Source: Stenotrophomonas sp. Iso1
GTDB lineage: Bacteria; Pseudomonadota; Gammaproteobacteria; Xanthomonadales; Xanthomonadaceae
Length of the DNA stretch: 64,000 bases
Assembly: GCF_027497995.1 (NCBI RefSeq)
Contig: NZ_JAODBT010000001.1
Span: forward strand, 372,001-436,000
Reading direction: 5' to 3'
Of this stretch, positions 46,957 through 56,605 are shown piece by piece. Each line of letters begins with the position of its first letter. Positions within the stretch are counted from its first letter, which is position 1. The translations under genes were made by a program, and so were the position numbers. The notes below the pieces were generated by a model that worked only from the letters and a program-made list of their open reading frames with translations, ran no database searches and had not been told where the DNA came from.

Positions 46957-47877
46957 ATGGTGCAAGGCAGCGACGTATTGGCCAGTCTGCGTGGCGTGCA
47001 TAAGCGTTATGGCACGCTGGTCGCACTCAATGGCGTGGATCTGGACCTGCATGCCGGGCAGGTGATGGCATTGCTGGGCCCCAACGGTGCCGGCAAGACC
47101 ACCACCATTGGCTTGTTGCTGGGCCTGCTGCGTGCAGATGCCGGGCAGGTGCAGTTGTTCGGGCAGGACCCGCAGCAGCTGGCGGCGCGGCGCGGCATCG
47201 GGGTGATGCTGCAGGATGCGGCGCTGCCGCCCACGCTCACGTTGGCGGAGTTGCTGCGGCTGAGTGCCAGTTACTACCCGGCGCCGCGCCCGTTGCTCGA
47301 GAGCGCATCGCTGGCCGGTGTCGAGGAGCTACTCGGTCGTCCTTACGGCAAGCTCTCCGGCGGGCAGCAGCGCCGCGTGCAGTTCGCCATCGCCCTGTGT
47401 GGCCGGCCGCGGTTGTTGTTCCTCGATGAACCCAGCGTCGGCCTGGACCTGCCGGCACGCCAGCGGCTGTGGGCAACCGTGCGCCAACTGGTGGGCGAGG
47501 GTGCCGCCGTGGTGCTGACGACGCATTACCTGGAGGAGGCCGAGCACCTGGCCGATCGCGTCTGCGTGATGTTGCACGGCCGTATCGTCAGCGATGGCAG
47601 TGTCGATGCGCTGCGCGCCCGCGTGGCCAATCGCGTGATCCGCTGCCAAACGGCGCTGGATGTCACCACCGTCGCTGCGTGGCCGGGAGTGCATGATGCC
47701 CGCCGCGATGGCGCGCGCCTGCAGTTCAGCAGCAGCCAAGTCGAGGTGGTGGTGCGACGTCTTCTCGATGCCGACCCGCAGTTGTCCGCACTGGAAGTGC
47801 AGCCGGCCGGCCTGGGTGAAGCCTTCACCGCCTTGACCGACGACACCACCGCAGCCGAACAACGCGAGGCCGCCTGA
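46957..47877 (+). CDS. ABC-2 type exporter ATPase
   Basis: 306 residues. Walker A GPNGAGKTTTIGLL, signature GKLSGGQQRRVQFAIAL, Walker B LLFLDEPSVGLD and switch THYLEEAEHLADRV. The C-terminal ~90 residues are a DUF-like extension seen in CcmA/DrrA-type drug exporters. Start at 46957 chosen for GAGAGG spacing. Its TGA overlaps the permease ATG by one base. Confidence 0.93.
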   Translation: MVQGSDVLASLRGVHKRYGTLVALNGVDLDLHAGQVMALLGPNGAGKTTTIGLLLGLLRADAGQVQLFGQDPQQLAARRGIGVMLQDAALPPTLTLAELLRLSASYYPAPRPLLESASLAGVEELLGRPYGKLSGGQQRRVQFAIALCGRPRLLFLDEPSVGLDLPARQRLWATVRQLVGEGAAVVLTTHYLEEAEHLADRVCVMLHGRIVSDGSVDALRARVANRVIRCQTALDVTTVAAWPGVHDARRDGARLQFSSSQVEVVVRRLLDADPQLSALEVQPAGLGEAFTALTDDTTAAEQREAA

Positions 47878-48668
47878 TGAACACGCTGACACCGCTGCAC
47901 ACGGAGCGCACGACCACCGCAATGACGGGCCGACGCGTGCTCGGCGCCTACCTGCAGGAGATCCGTGCCGAATGCCTGCGTTATCTACGCAGCCCCTCAT
48001 TCGTACTGCCGTCGATGTTGTTCCCGGCGGTGTTCTACCTGATGTTTGCGGTGGTGCTGGGCGCGCGTCAGTCTGCCGATGCGCCGCGTTTCCTGTTGGC
48101 TGCCTACGCGACGTTCGGCGTGATGGCGCCTGGCCTGTTCGGCTTCGGTGTGTCGCTGGCGATGGAGCGTGACAACGGCCTGCTCACGCTCAAACGTGCA
48201 TTGCCGATGCCACCGGCGGCGTACCTGCTCGGCAAGATGGTCATGGCCATGCTGATGTCGCTGATGATCACGTTGTTGCTGCAGGTGCTGGCCATCACCT
48301 TGGCGGGTGTGTCCATGACGGCGGTGCAGATGCTGCGCCTGACCGTGGTCTGCACGCTTGGCGCCTTGCCGTTCTGCGCTTTGGGGCTGCTGCTGGGCAC
48401 GCTGGTCAGAGGCCACGGAGCGCCGGCGGTGGTGAACCTGTTGTACCTGCCGATGGCGTTCCTGTCCGGCCTGTGGTTTCCGCTGTCGCTGTTGCCGCCG
48501 TTGATCCGTGGGCTGGCGCCGATCTGGCCCAGTCATCATCTGAACGCGTTGGCCCAGGCGGCGGTCGGTTTCGATACCGGCAATCCATGGCCGCACGTGT
48601 TGTGGCTGGGGGTGTTCACGGTCGTGGTTTGCGCCATGGCCGCACGCCGGTTGCGCCGTCATGGGTGA
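47877..48668 (+). CDS. ABC-2 type exporter permease
   Basis: 263 residues, six predicted membrane helices. RSPSFVLPSMLFPAVFYLMF and the PLIRGLAPIWPSHHLNALAQ segment are typical of ABC-2 permeases paired with two-component systems (DrrB/YvfS-like). Co-translated with the ATPase. Confidence 0.9.
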   Translation: MNTLTPLHTERTTTAMTGRRVLGAYLQEIRAECLRYLRSPSFVLPSMLFPAVFYLMFAVVLGARQSADAPRFLLAAYATFGVMAPGLFGFGVSLAMERDNGLLTLKRALPMPPAAYLLGKMVMAMLMSLMITLLLQVLAITLAGVSMTAVQMLRLTVVCTLGALPFCALGLLLGTLVRGHGAPAVVNLLYLPMAFLSGLWFPLSLLPPLIRGLAPIWPSHHLNALAQAAVGFDTGNPWPHVLWLGVFTVVVCAMAARRLRRHG

Positions 48669-48707
48669 TGGCATCATGTGCGGCATCAGAACAGGACGTA
48701 CCCGTAG

Positions 48708-49910
48708 ATGAGTCTGCATCTTCCCGCCTGGTTCAAACCGGCACCGGATTCAGTGGTCGCCGACAACATCAAGTTGGGCAAGTGGCCGTGGCTGGACGCG
48801 GTGCACCTGTTGTGGACGGTGTGGGTGTTCATCACACCGGCATTCAGCGGTGGCTTCACCTTGCGCTGGGCGTTGATAACGCTCTGGTCGTATCCGCTGT
48901 TCGTGCTGCTCTATGCAATGACGCTGGTGTCGTCGCGCCGCACCGCGCCGGTCTTCGCGCTGGCCATGGTGGTGATGGCGATATCGTTGTTGCGCGTGTA
49001 TCCGTCCGGCATCAGCTACTTCATCTTCGGCTGCGTGATGTTGCGTACCAATCGCTCCATCTCGACATTCCGGTACCTGTTTGAACTTGCCTGTTTGAAT
49101 GTGGTGTTCGTGGTGCTTGCGTCGTGGATCGGTTACCCGTGGCAGACCATCGCCTGGGTGCCGGTGCTGTCGACCATCATTGGCTTGATCGTCAACGTGG
49201 AGCGTGCCAGCAGCGAGAAGGATGCCGCGTTGCGGCTGTCACATGAGGAGGTGCGGCGTCTGGCTGCTACCGCCGAGCGTGAGCGCATCGGGCGTGATCT
49301 GCATGATCTGCTCGGGCACACGTTGTCGCTGATCACCTTGAAGATGGAGTTGTCGCGCAAGCTGTTCGAGCGTGACCCGGAGCGTTCAAAGCGCGAGCTG
49401 ACAGAAGCCGAACAGATCGCGCGCGATGCGTTGGCCCAGGTGCGCAGTGCTGTTACCGGTTTCCGCGCCGCCGATCTTGCTGCCGAGCTGGCCTCGGCCC
49501 ACCTGTTGCTGGAGTCCACGCACGTGCATCTGCGTTACAGCCCGCCACCCGCGATGCCGGCGTGGATTGAGGGCGGGCTGGCGATGGTGCTGCGTGAGGC
49601 GGCAACCAATATTGCCCGCCATTCGCAGGCCAACGAAGCCATGATCACCATTCAATGCGACGCCGGTGTTGTGTCCTTGGAGGTAGCCGACGACGGCCGC
49701 GGCGGCGTGTCGGCCAACGGCAACGGGTTGTCGGGCATGCGCGAGCGCGTGGCGGCAATGGGCGGCAGCCTTGAGATGGATTCACCACGCGGGCAGGGCA
49801 CACGCTTGAAAGTACGCATTCCATTCGTGCAACCGGCGGTGCCCGGCGCAGAAGCAAGCACCGCCGCAGGTGACACCTTGACTCCAGCGGTGCGTGAGGT
49901 ACGCGCATGA
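48708..49910 (+). CDS. DesK-like sensor histidine kinase
   Basis: 400 residues. Five or six N-terminal membrane helices (about 25-165) with very short loops, so the signal is probably sensed in the membrane. HisKA_3 phosphoacceptor RIGRDLHDLLGHTLSLITLK, then an HATPase with REAATNIARHSQA and GNGLSGMRERVAAMGG. This is the DesK arrangement, which senses membrane fluidity or envelope stress. Its stop overlaps the regulator start (ATGA). Confidence 0.93.
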   Translation: MSLHLPAWFKPAPDSVVADNIKLGKWPWLDAVHLLWTVWVFITPAFSGGFTLRWALITLWSYPLFVLLYAMTLVSSRRTAPVFALAMVVMAISLLRVYPSGISYFIFGCVMLRTNRSISTFRYLFELACLNVVFVVLASWIGYPWQTIAWVPVLSTIIGLIVNVERASSEKDAALRLSHEEVRRLAATAERERIGRDLHDLLGHTLSLITLKMELSRKLFERDPERSKRELTEAEQIARDALAQVRSAVTGFRAADLAAELASAHLLLESTHVHLRYSPPPAMPAWIEGGLAMVLREAATNIARHSQANEAMITIQCDAGVVSLEVADDGRGGVSANGNGLSGMRERVAAMGGSLEMDSPRGQGTRLKVRIPFVQPAVPGAEASTAAGDTLTPAVREVRA

Positions 49911-50509
49911 TCCGTATTCTGTTGGCCGAAGATCAGGCCATGGTGCGCGGCGCCCTGTCGGCGCTGCTCAATCTTGAAACGGATATTGAAGTGGTTGGCA
50001 CCGCCGCAGACGGCGAAGCGGCATGGCGCGAACTGCAGCGGCTCACGCCCGATGTGCTGGTCACCGATATCGAGATGCCCCACCTCACCGGATTGGAGCT
50101 GGCACAGCGCGTGCAGCGCCACCAGTTGCCGGTGAAGGTGGTGATCGTTACCACGTTTGCCCGCAGTGGCTTCCTGCGTCGTGCACTTGACGCTGGCGTG
50201 CAGGGTTATCTGTTGAAGGACTCGCCTGCGGAAAAACTGGCCGATGCCCTGCGTCAGGTGCAACGCGGCGGCCGCGCGATTGATCCCCAACTGGCGATGG
50301 AAGCCTGGTCGGAAGCCGACCCGCTCAACGACCGTGAGCGGCAGGTGCTGCGGCTTGCAGGCGAGGGCCGCTCGGCCAATGAGATCGCCGAACAACTCGG
50401 CCTCTCGCATGGCACCGTGCGCAACTATCTGTCCGAGTGCATTGGCAAGCTCGGCGTGGTCAACCGCATCGAAGCGTATCGGCTGGCGCGGCAGAAGGGC
50501 TGGTTGTAA
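49907..50509 (+). CDS. NarL/DesR-family response regulator
   Basis: 200 residues. Receiver with the phospho-Asp in DVLVTDIEMPHLTG (about residue 54) and a C-terminal LuxR-type HTH (LNDRERQVLRLAGEGRSANE and GTVRNYLSECIGKLGV). It is the partner of the preceding kinase. It likely controls the ABC exporter genes of its own operon. Confidence 0.95.
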   Translation: MIRILLAEDQAMVRGALSALLNLETDIEVVGTAADGEAAWRELQRLTPDVLVTDIEMPHLTGLELAQRVQRHQLPVKVVIVTTFARSGFLRRALDAGVQGYLLKDSPAEKLADALRQVQRGGRAIDPQLAMEAWSEADPLNDRERQVLRLAGEGRSANEIAEQLGLSHGTVRNYLSECIGKLGVVNRIEAYRLARQKGWL

Positions 50510-50532
50510 TCACCGCAGGCAGTGTCGGCCGG

Positions 50533-51084
50533 CTACCGGGCATCGTCGCGCGATGGGCCCTTTGCCATCGCCTGGAAAACGCCGTCGCGGCGTACCCACA
50601 GATGGAACAGCGCCGCCGACAGATGTCCGATCACGGTAGCGAACAGCACGTAGGCCAGCAGGCTGTGCGCGTTGCGCAGCGCGGCGTACAGCGCCGGGTC
50701 GTGCGGCACGATCGGCGGCAGGTTCAAGCCCGACCACATCACGATCGGGTATCCGCCAGCCGACAGCATCGACCAGCCGATCAACGGCATCGCCAGCATC
50801 AACCCGTACAGCAGCCAGTGCGAGGCATGTGCGGCAGCGGCTTGCCTCGCGGGCAGGTCGGTGGGCAGCGGTGGTGGCCGGTGACGCAGGCGGTTGTACA
50901 GGCGCACCAACACCAGCAGCAGAATCGCGATGCCGAGTGGTCGGTGCAGGTTGATCAACGCCGGGCGCCAGTGCAGCGAGGCAACCATGCTCACGCCGAC
51001 GAACAGCATGCTCAGGATCATTGCCGCCATGAGCCAGTGCAACACGCGGGCGGTGAGATTGAAGTGGCCTGCATCGCGGCTCAT
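50533..51084 (-). CDS. Cytochrome b561-family membrane protein
   Basis: 183 residues, four membrane helices. Heme-ligand His are in RVLHWLMAAMILSM, NLHRPLGIAIL, HASHWLLYGLML and NAHSLLAYVLFATVIGHLSA. Belongs to the bacterial b561 group that passes electrons between quinol and periplasmic partners. Its start overlaps the stop of the peroxidase gene, so both are made together. Confidence 0.92.
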   Translation of the reverse strand: MSRDAGHFNLTARVLHWLMAAMILSMLFVGVSMVASLHWRPALINLHRPLGIAILLLVLVRLYNRLRHRPPPLPTDLPARQAAAAHASHWLLYGLMLAMPLIGWSMLSAGGYPIVMWSGLNLPPIVPHDPALYAALRNAHSLLAYVLFATVIGHLSAALFHLWVRRDGVFQAMAKGPSRDDAR

Positions 51085-52187
51085 CGTGCACCTTCCTTGC
51101 CGGTGGCATCGGTCGCCTTGCCGCTGGCGATCTCGCGTTCGCGGCGGTTGAACGACTGCGAATACACCGCTGATCGCGCGGCGAGGATTGGGTCATTGGA
51201 CCCCTTGATGCCACTGGGCAGGATCAACGGATCGTAGTTGACGTCGCGGCAGGCGCCGTCGGCCTGCGGCTGCATCGAGGCCAGACTGAGTGTGCCGACC
51301 TTGATCTGGCGGCGCTGCTCGGGCCACACCTGCGAGGGGTCATCAATCGGATCGCCGGCCTCGGCGATGGTCACCCACATGTCCCAGCGCACCGGGCCCT
51401 GTGCCAGCCGTTGCTGGAATTCGTCGGCAAGGTAATCCAGCCCGGCCTGCGCGCGTTGCTCCGGTGTCATCTCCGCGATTGGCGCCTGCGGCCGCATGCT
51501 CCAGCGCACGACGTGCTCGCTGCCGTCGGCGGCAATGAAACGGAAGCTGTTGATCCCGTTGTAGGTGGTGTTGGCCCAGCTGTTCGACCACGGGGCAGTC
51601 TTGGCCCACTGCCCGAACGCGCGTGCCGATGGATATTTCGCCAATACCGCAGCCATCTTCGCCGGGTCTGGTTTGCCGGTGGCTGGGTCGGGGATGCCCG
51701 CGCGGGTCTGTTCGAGGAAGGCCTCGGTAGTGGGTACGGCGAAGAACGGGAAACTGTTCATCGCGGTGCGCAATTCCTGGCCGTCATCGCTGATCAGCTG
51801 CAACGCCATGCTGCGTACGCGCGCATTGGCATCGGCGCCGTGTGGGTCGCCACCGCCTATCGACAGACGTCCCAGCACCGGCACCTGCTGTTGCTGGAAC
51901 ACGCGTGCCGAACTCAGGGCTGCGCCTTCCGGTGTGCCCTGGAAGTTGCCGCTCACGCACACGCCCTTGCTATGCGCACGGCGGAAGCCGGGATGCGCCG
52001 AGCCGGTGGCTTCGATGCTGTCAGTGAAGGCCTGGGCCGTGGCACGGTCGCGACCGATCCAACCGGCCAGCCAGGCGAAGGCCAGCACCAGCAGGCCGGC
52101 GATCAACGCGATCAGCGCGATCCATAGCAGCGGCGAACGGGGGCCGCGTGGTTCTTGGCCAGCGCGGGTATAGCCGAAAAGCGACAT
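51081..52187 (-). CDS. Membrane-anchored catalase-related peroxidase
   Basis: 368 residues. An N-terminal membrane helix (about 21-41) precedes a catalase-fold domain with GSAHPGFRRAHSKGVCVSGN (catalytic His region), FSLGGGDPHG-like RLSIGGGDPHGADANARVRS, and FPFFAVPTTEAF. Shorter than true catalases (about 480), as in the SrpA-like catalase-family peroxidases. The start at 52187 is set by the membrane anchor. Partner of the overlapping cytochrome b561 gene. Confidence 0.9.
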   Translation of the reverse strand: MSLFGYTRAGQEPRGPRSPLLWIALIALIAGLLVLAFAWLAGWIGRDRATAQAFTDSIEATGSAHPGFRRAHSKGVCVSGNFQGTPEGAALSSARVFQQQQVPVLGRLSIGGGDPHGADANARVRSMALQLISDDGQELRTAMNSFPFFAVPTTEAFLEQTRAGIPDPATGKPDPAKMAAVLAKYPSARAFGQWAKTAPWSNSWANTTYNGINSFRFIAADGSEHVVRWSMRPQAPIAEMTPEQRAQAGLDYLADEFQQRLAQGPVRWDMWVTIAEAGDPIDDPSQVWPEQRRQIKVGTLSLASMQPQADGACRDVNYDPLILPSGIKGSNDPILAARSAVYSQSFNRREREIASGKATDATGKEGAR

Positions 52188-52292
52188 GTCTGAATTCCTG
52201 CCTTCACGATGCGTGTGGGTGGGCGATGTAGGCATGGTGTCAGAACAGCGGCCGGGCCGATATTCACGTTTTCGACAACTATTGCGGAAACG

Positions 52293-52320
52293 ACAGATCC
52301 CCGCCGGAGCGGGGATCTGT
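52293..52320 (-). terminator. Terminator after the aminopeptidase gene
   Basis: Perfect 12-bp stem ACAGATCCCCGC/GCGGGGATCTGT, loop CGGA; the minus strand continues CGTTTCC. About 36 bp past the stop. Confidence 0.7.
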
Positions 52321-52355
52321 GGGTCCAATTGAAAGCTAAGTAACGCCCGGTTCTA

Positions 52356-53723
52356 TCAGGCGTAGCGTGCTTTCAACATCGCCCATGCAGAACGCAGCGC
52401 CAGGGCTTCGCCACCGGCCGGGCGGCCCGGGCGTTCGCCGTCATTCCAGGCGTACACATCCAGATGCGCCCACACTTGGCCTTCGTTGATGAAGCGCTCC
52501 AGGTACAACGCGGCGGTGACCGCGCCGGCCATGCGCGAGCCGGAATTGGCCAGGTCGGCAATGCCGCTGTTGAGGTAACGCAGGTACGGGCGCCACAACG
52601 GCATGCGCCACAGCGGATCGCGGGTGGCGTCGCCGGCCTGCAGCCACTGGTTGGCCAACGCGTCGTTGTTGGAGAACAACGCCGGCAGGTCTGGCCCCAG
52701 CGCAATGCGTGCGGCACCGGTGAGCGTGGCGAAATCGATGATGGCTTCCGGCTGCTGCTCGCTGGCGTAGGTCAGTGCATCGCACAGGATCAAACGGCCT
52801 TCGGCGTCGGTGTTGTCGATCTCCACCGTGATGCCTTTGCGCGTGGTGATCACTTCACCCGGGCGGAACGCATCCGGGCCGACGGCGTTCTCCACTGCCG
52901 GCACGATCAGCGTCAGACGCACCGGCAGCTGCTGCGCCATCACCAGCCCGGCCAGCGCCAGTGCATGTGCGGCGCCGCCCATGTCTTTTTTCATGTTACG
53001 CATGCCGTCGGCCGGCTTCAGGTCCAGGCCACCGGTGTCGAAGCACACGCCCTTGCCGACCAATGCCAGGTGCGGAGCGTCTTCCTTGCCCCAACGCAAT
53101 ACGATCAGGCGTGGTGCGCGGTGCGAAGCGCGGCCAACGGCGTGGATGGTGGGGAAGTTCAGCTCCAGCAGTTCGTCACCGGCAATGACTTCCAGTGCAC
53201 CGCCGTGGGCGTTGACCAGCTCGCGCGCGGCGTCTTCTAGCTGCTGCGGGCCCATGTCTTCGGTCGGCGTGTTCACCCAATCGCGCACGCGCAGGCAGGC
53301 GGTGACCACGTCCAGCACTTCCTGCGATGGGCTGGCCAGCAACTGCGCCGGTGCACGTAGCGGTTTGCGGTAACGGGCAAAACGGTAGCTGCCCAGGCCC
53401 CAGCCCAACTGCAGGTTGGTGGCGCTGATCGGGTCCAGCGCGTTGGCGACCTTCCAGGTCGTGCCGGCCGGCAGTGCAAACGGGGCATGCGCGAAGGCGT
53501 AGGCATCGGCGCGGTCGCCCACGCCCATCACCGCGCCGGCAATGCCGTCAGCACCCGGCAGCAGTGCCACCGAGGTGTGTGCGGCGGTGAACTGCTGCGC
53601 GGCAAGCCAGGCCTGCACGGCGGCCGGCTGCTGTGCGTTCCACGCGGCAAAGCTGTCGCGGTCCAGTACGTACAGCGGCAGGGCGTGGGTGGCGTCGGAG
53701 GTGAAACCGTTGAGGGGCGTCAT
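52356..53723 (-). CDS. M17-family leucyl aminopeptidase
   Basis: 455 residues. Metal and catalytic motifs VGKGVCFDTGGLDLKPADGM, MKKDMGGAAHALALA and the signature NTDAEGRLILCDAL, all in the C-terminal half, with a divergent N-terminal domain. Cytoplasmic hexameric exopeptidase family. Start is uncertain between the ATG at 53723 and one at 53732. Lies 34 bp after the HAD gene. Confidence 0.92.
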   Translation of the reverse strand: MTPLNGFTSDATHALPLYVLDRDSFAAWNAQQPAAVQAWLAAQQFTAAHTSVALLPGADGIAGAVMGVGDRADAYAFAHAPFALPAGTTWKVANALDPISATNLQLGWGLGSYRFARYRKPLRAPAQLLASPSQEVLDVVTACLRVRDWVNTPTEDMGPQQLEDAARELVNAHGGALEVIAGDELLELNFPTIHAVGRASHRAPRLIVLRWGKEDAPHLALVGKGVCFDTGGLDLKPADGMRNMKKDMGGAAHALALAGLVMAQQLPVRLTLIVPAVENAVGPDAFRPGEVITTRKGITVEIDNTDAEGRLILCDALTYASEQQPEAIIDFATLTGAARIALGPDLPALFSNNDALANQWLQAGDATRDPLWRMPLWRPYLRYLNSGIADLANSGSRMAGAVTAALYLERFINEGQVWAHLDVYAWNDGERPGRPAGGEALALRSAWAMLKARYA

Positions 53724-53757
53724 GATCTGCATCTCGTATCTGAAGGTGGCCGTTGGC

Positions 53758-54465
53758 TCAGCGCTGCGCCGATGCGTTGGCATCGAGCCAGTCGGCCAAC
53801 CCGGTCAGGGTGTCGAACTGCAGGTCAGGCTGCAGCGCTTGGTCGGTCCATGTATGTGATTCGCGGTTGATCCAGCAACCGCGCAGGCCCGCGCGCATCG
53901 CACCGGCAACATCCATTTCGGCGTGGTCGCCAACATGCAGCACGTGTGCGTGTTCAACGCCCAGGCGCTCGCAGGCGGCGTGGAAAATGCCCGGGTCCGG
54001 TTTGGCCGCGCCAAACTCGCGTGAGCCCAGCTGGAAGGCGAACAACTCGCCAATGCCAATGCGCTGCAGGTCGGCATTGCCGTTGCTCACCGCGGCCACC
54101 GGCACGCGTGCGGCGATGCGGCGCAAGGCTTCCAGCGCATCCGGGTAGAACTCCACCTGGTTGCGCGCGGCATAGAACGCTTCATACGCCGGCTCCAGCA
54201 GGCCGCTGTCGGCGCCGCTGTTTTCCAGTGCTTCGGCCAGCGTCAACCGGCGCAGGGCGCTCAGGTCGTAATGCAGGTGAGGGTTGTCGCGGAACGAGCG
54301 TTCGCGCAGTTCACGCATGGCCGCCACCGGGTACATCGTCGCGGTGGCGGGGCTGTGCTCGAGCATCCAGTCGTGCAACACCTGGTCAATGCGGGCGCCG
54401 ATGGGCGCGAATGGCCAGAGTGTGTCGTCCAGGTCGAGGGTGATAGCTAGGACAGGAAAATTCAC
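53758..54465 (-). CDS. HAD-family phosphatase (YigB-like)
   Basis: 235 residues. Motif I ITLDLDDTLWPF, motif II VAAVSNGNAD, motif III Lys in FGAAKPDPGIF and motif IV HVGDHAEMDVAGA; the cap domain follows motif I. YigB-like proteins dephosphorylate the flavin intermediate of riboflavin synthesis, among other substrates. Confidence 0.9.
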   Translation of the reverse strand: MNFPVLAITLDLDDTLWPFAPIGARIDQVLHDWMLEHSPATATMYPVAAMRELRERSFRDNPHLHYDLSALRRLTLAEALENSGADSGLLEPAYEAFYAARNQVEFYPDALEALRRIAARVPVAAVSNGNADLQRIGIGELFAFQLGSREFGAAKPDPGIFHAACERLGVEHAHVLHVGDHAEMDVAGAMRAGLRGCWINRESHTWTDQALQPDLQFDTLTGLADWLDANASAQR

Positions 54466-54543
54466 CCGGGCATTTTACGGCAAGCCGCCGCTCGCCTGTT
54501 GACGGCCATGGGTGCCTGCGCGGCCAACGTGAACGGCGGGGGC

Positions 54544-55641
54544 TTATTCCAGCAGCTTGGCCCAGCCGTGCATGCCGTCCAGCCGGGTCAGCACCAGCTT
54601 CATGCAGACCAGCAACGGCACCGCCAGCAGCAGGCCGACCATGCCCCACAGCCAGCCGAACAGCATCAGCGCCAGGATCAGCATCAACGGCGATATCGCC
54701 ATGCTGCGCCCCAGTACGATAGGCGTGACCAGTTGGCCTTCCAGCGTGTGCAGGGCCAGGTAGCACAGCGCAGGCAACGTGGCGGCCAGCGGGTCGCGGA
54801 ACTCGACAAAACCCACCAGCAGCATCAGCACGATGCCGATCAACGGCCCGACGTACGGCGCGAAGTTCAGCAGTGCCGCCACCGTGCCCCACAGCAGGGC
54901 GTCGGGCAGGTCGATGCCCAGCAGCAACAGCACGCCCACCAGGACCAGCCCGAGCAAGGTGTTGATCACGGTGATGGTCAGCACGTAACGCGATATCTCG
55001 CGTTCCATCGACCGCAATATCTCGGTGGTAAAGCGTTTCTGCTGGCGGTTGGGTATCAGTGCAATCACGTTGCGCTGCAGGCTGTCGCCATAAATCATGA
55101 AGAACAGCGTCAGCAGCACGACGGCCAATACCGACGCCGCCAGCTTGGGCGTGCGCACCAGCGCCTTGTAGGGGTCGTCGAGTTGGGTGCGTACTACCTG
55201 CACTTTGCGGTTGCCTTCGCCGCCGGCGGCGCGGGCAAAGCTCTCGGCGGCCAGGTTGGCCTGTTGCATCGGTTTCACCAATGCCTGCACTTGCCGCGAT
55301 ATCTGGCGCATCTGTTGGGGCGCCTGTTGCACCCACTCGGTGGCTGGGCCTGCCAGTTGCACCGCCAGCGCGCCGGAGGCGGCCAGCCCGCCCAGTACCA
55401 CCAGCAGCGCGGCCAGCAGGCGCGGCAGGTGCAGCTTCTGCAGTACGCGGATGATGGGGTTGCCGACCAGCGCGAAGAACATCGCCAGCAGCACCGGTAG
55501 GATCACGCTCTGCGCGGCCCACAGCGTGTAACCCACGGCCAGCGTGGCCAGCACCACCAAGGCCATCGGCGAGCGCGGCCGTGGCGGAAGCGGTGCCGGT
55601 TCGGCAGGTGGGGGTGTTGTTTCAGTCAGCGGCGAGGACAT
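54544..55641 (-). CDS. AI-2E family transporter
   Basis: 365 residues. N-terminal helices, an amphipathic region of ~80 residues (TEWVQQAPQQMRQISRQVQA), then helices with LIPNRQQKRFTTEIL, GLVLVGVLLLLGIDLPDALL and NFAPYVGPLIGIVLM typical of the family. Despite its name, substrates vary and the role here is open. Confidence 0.93.
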   Translation of the reverse strand: MSSPLTETTPPPAEPAPLPPRPRSPMALVVLATLAVGYTLWAAQSVILPVLLAMFFALVGNPIIRVLQKLHLPRLLAALLVVLGGLAASGALAVQLAGPATEWVQQAPQQMRQISRQVQALVKPMQQANLAAESFARAAGGEGNRKVQVVRTQLDDPYKALVRTPKLAASVLAVVLLTLFFMIYGDSLQRNVIALIPNRQQKRFTTEILRSMEREISRYVLTITVINTLLGLVLVGVLLLLGIDLPDALLWGTVAALLNFAPYVGPLIGIVLMLLVGFVEFRDPLAATLPALCYLALHTLEGQLVTPIVLGRSMAISPLMLILALMLFGWLWGMVGLLLAVPLLVCMKLVLTRLDGMHGWAKLLE

Positions 55642-55686
55642 GCGGAGGGTGCCCCGGGTGAGGAAAGGCGCGTGCTCGCGCCGTGC

Positions 55687-56118
55687 TCAGGATTCTGACA
55701 GTTCCGTGGCAGCTTCCGCCGCGCGGGGCGGCATGGGATTGGCCGCTGGGGTTTGGCGTGCCGGAGCCGGTGCTGCTTCGGCGGCCTGTTCGGCCTCTTC
55801 AGCCGAGTCGCCGGCCGCTTCAGCGGCCATGCTGGCAGCCGCGGCGGCGAACGATGCCACCGACGCCTGGGCCGACGCCACCAGCCCGGAAACCGAGCCG
55901 ATCATCTGCAACCAACGGCCGCCACTGAACGCGCCGCCGGGTTCCAGCTTGCCGGCCAGAAAGCCGCCTGCCAGGCCCGCAATGATGATGCGGCCGGGTG
56001 TCCAGGCACTGCGCCACACGCTGTTGAGCGCGCCCCATTGCTGGGTGGTTTCCTCGCTGCGGACCTGCACCACGGCTTCGGCACGGCGCACGCGGCGTTG
56101 CAGTGTGTCGAAATTCAT
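55687..56118 (-). CDS. Hypothetical protein of the YqjD/YqjE-like operon
   Basis: 143 residues. N-terminal helix, a glycine-rich possible membrane segment (GRIIIAGLAGGFLAGKLEPG), and an Ala/Glu-rich disordered tail. Its start overlaps the stop of the holin-like gene (ATGA). In enteric bacteria yqjK-like genes occupy this position. Confidence 0.75.
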   Translation of the reverse strand: MNFDTLQRRVRRAEAVVQVRSEETTQQWGALNSVWRSAWTPGRIIIAGLAGGFLAGKLEPGGAFSGGRWLQMIGSVSGLVASAQASVASFAAAAASMAAEAAGDSAEEAEQAAEAAPAPARQTPAANPMPPRAAEAATELSES

Positions 56119-56600
56119 GGCGTTTCCTTGTCAGGGACCTTCACGTCAGCGTCTGGATCTTCCGGACCGGGCTCATCGAACAGGCCCAGCCGCGACAGCT
56201 GCCTGCGGGTGGCGTGCATGCCGGTGTGGTGGAAGAAGTAGGACACCCGCCATACCGCATACCCGGTGATGGCCAAACTGGTCACTGCGGTGATCAGCAG
56301 TGCGACAAACAGTGACAGGCCGATGTACTGCAGGAAGGCGATCAACGTGGCTGCCAGCAGCAGCCACGCCGATGCACCGAACACGATGGCGATGCCACTC
56401 CAGGCCATCGCGCGGCCAAACGCGCTGCGTGCCAGGGCGATATCGGCCGAGGCCAGACGCCGCAACGAGCGCAGCGTGTGGCTGGCCGAATCCAGCGTCT
56501 GTCGGCCAGCCGCGCCGACCTGGCGGATGCTTTCCTCCAGCCCCGGTGCGTTGCCCGGGGTGGAATCGTCGTCGGAGGGCGGTGTTGCGTTTTCGCTCAC
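56115..56600 (-). CDS. YqjE/Phage_holin_3_6-family membrane protein
   Basis: 161 residues, two long membrane helices (about 67-90 and 95-120) flanked by cytoplasmic tails. Fits the DUF1469/YqjE group, which is not phage-derived in this context. Five bases after the DUF883 gene. Confidence 0.85.
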   Translation of the reverse strand: MSENATPPSDDDSTPGNAPGLEESIRQVGAAGRQTLDSASHTLRSLRRLASADIALARSAFGRAMAWSGIAIVFGASAWLLLAATLIAFLQYIGLSLFVALLITAVTSLAITGYAVWRVSYFFHHTGMHATRRQLSRLGLFDEPGPEDPDADVKVPDKETP

Positions 56601-56605
56601 GCCGA

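Noticed and set aside
56115..56600. Phage holin
   Set aside because: The family name contains holin, but the gene sits in a YqjD/YqjE-like housekeeping operon with no phage genes around it.
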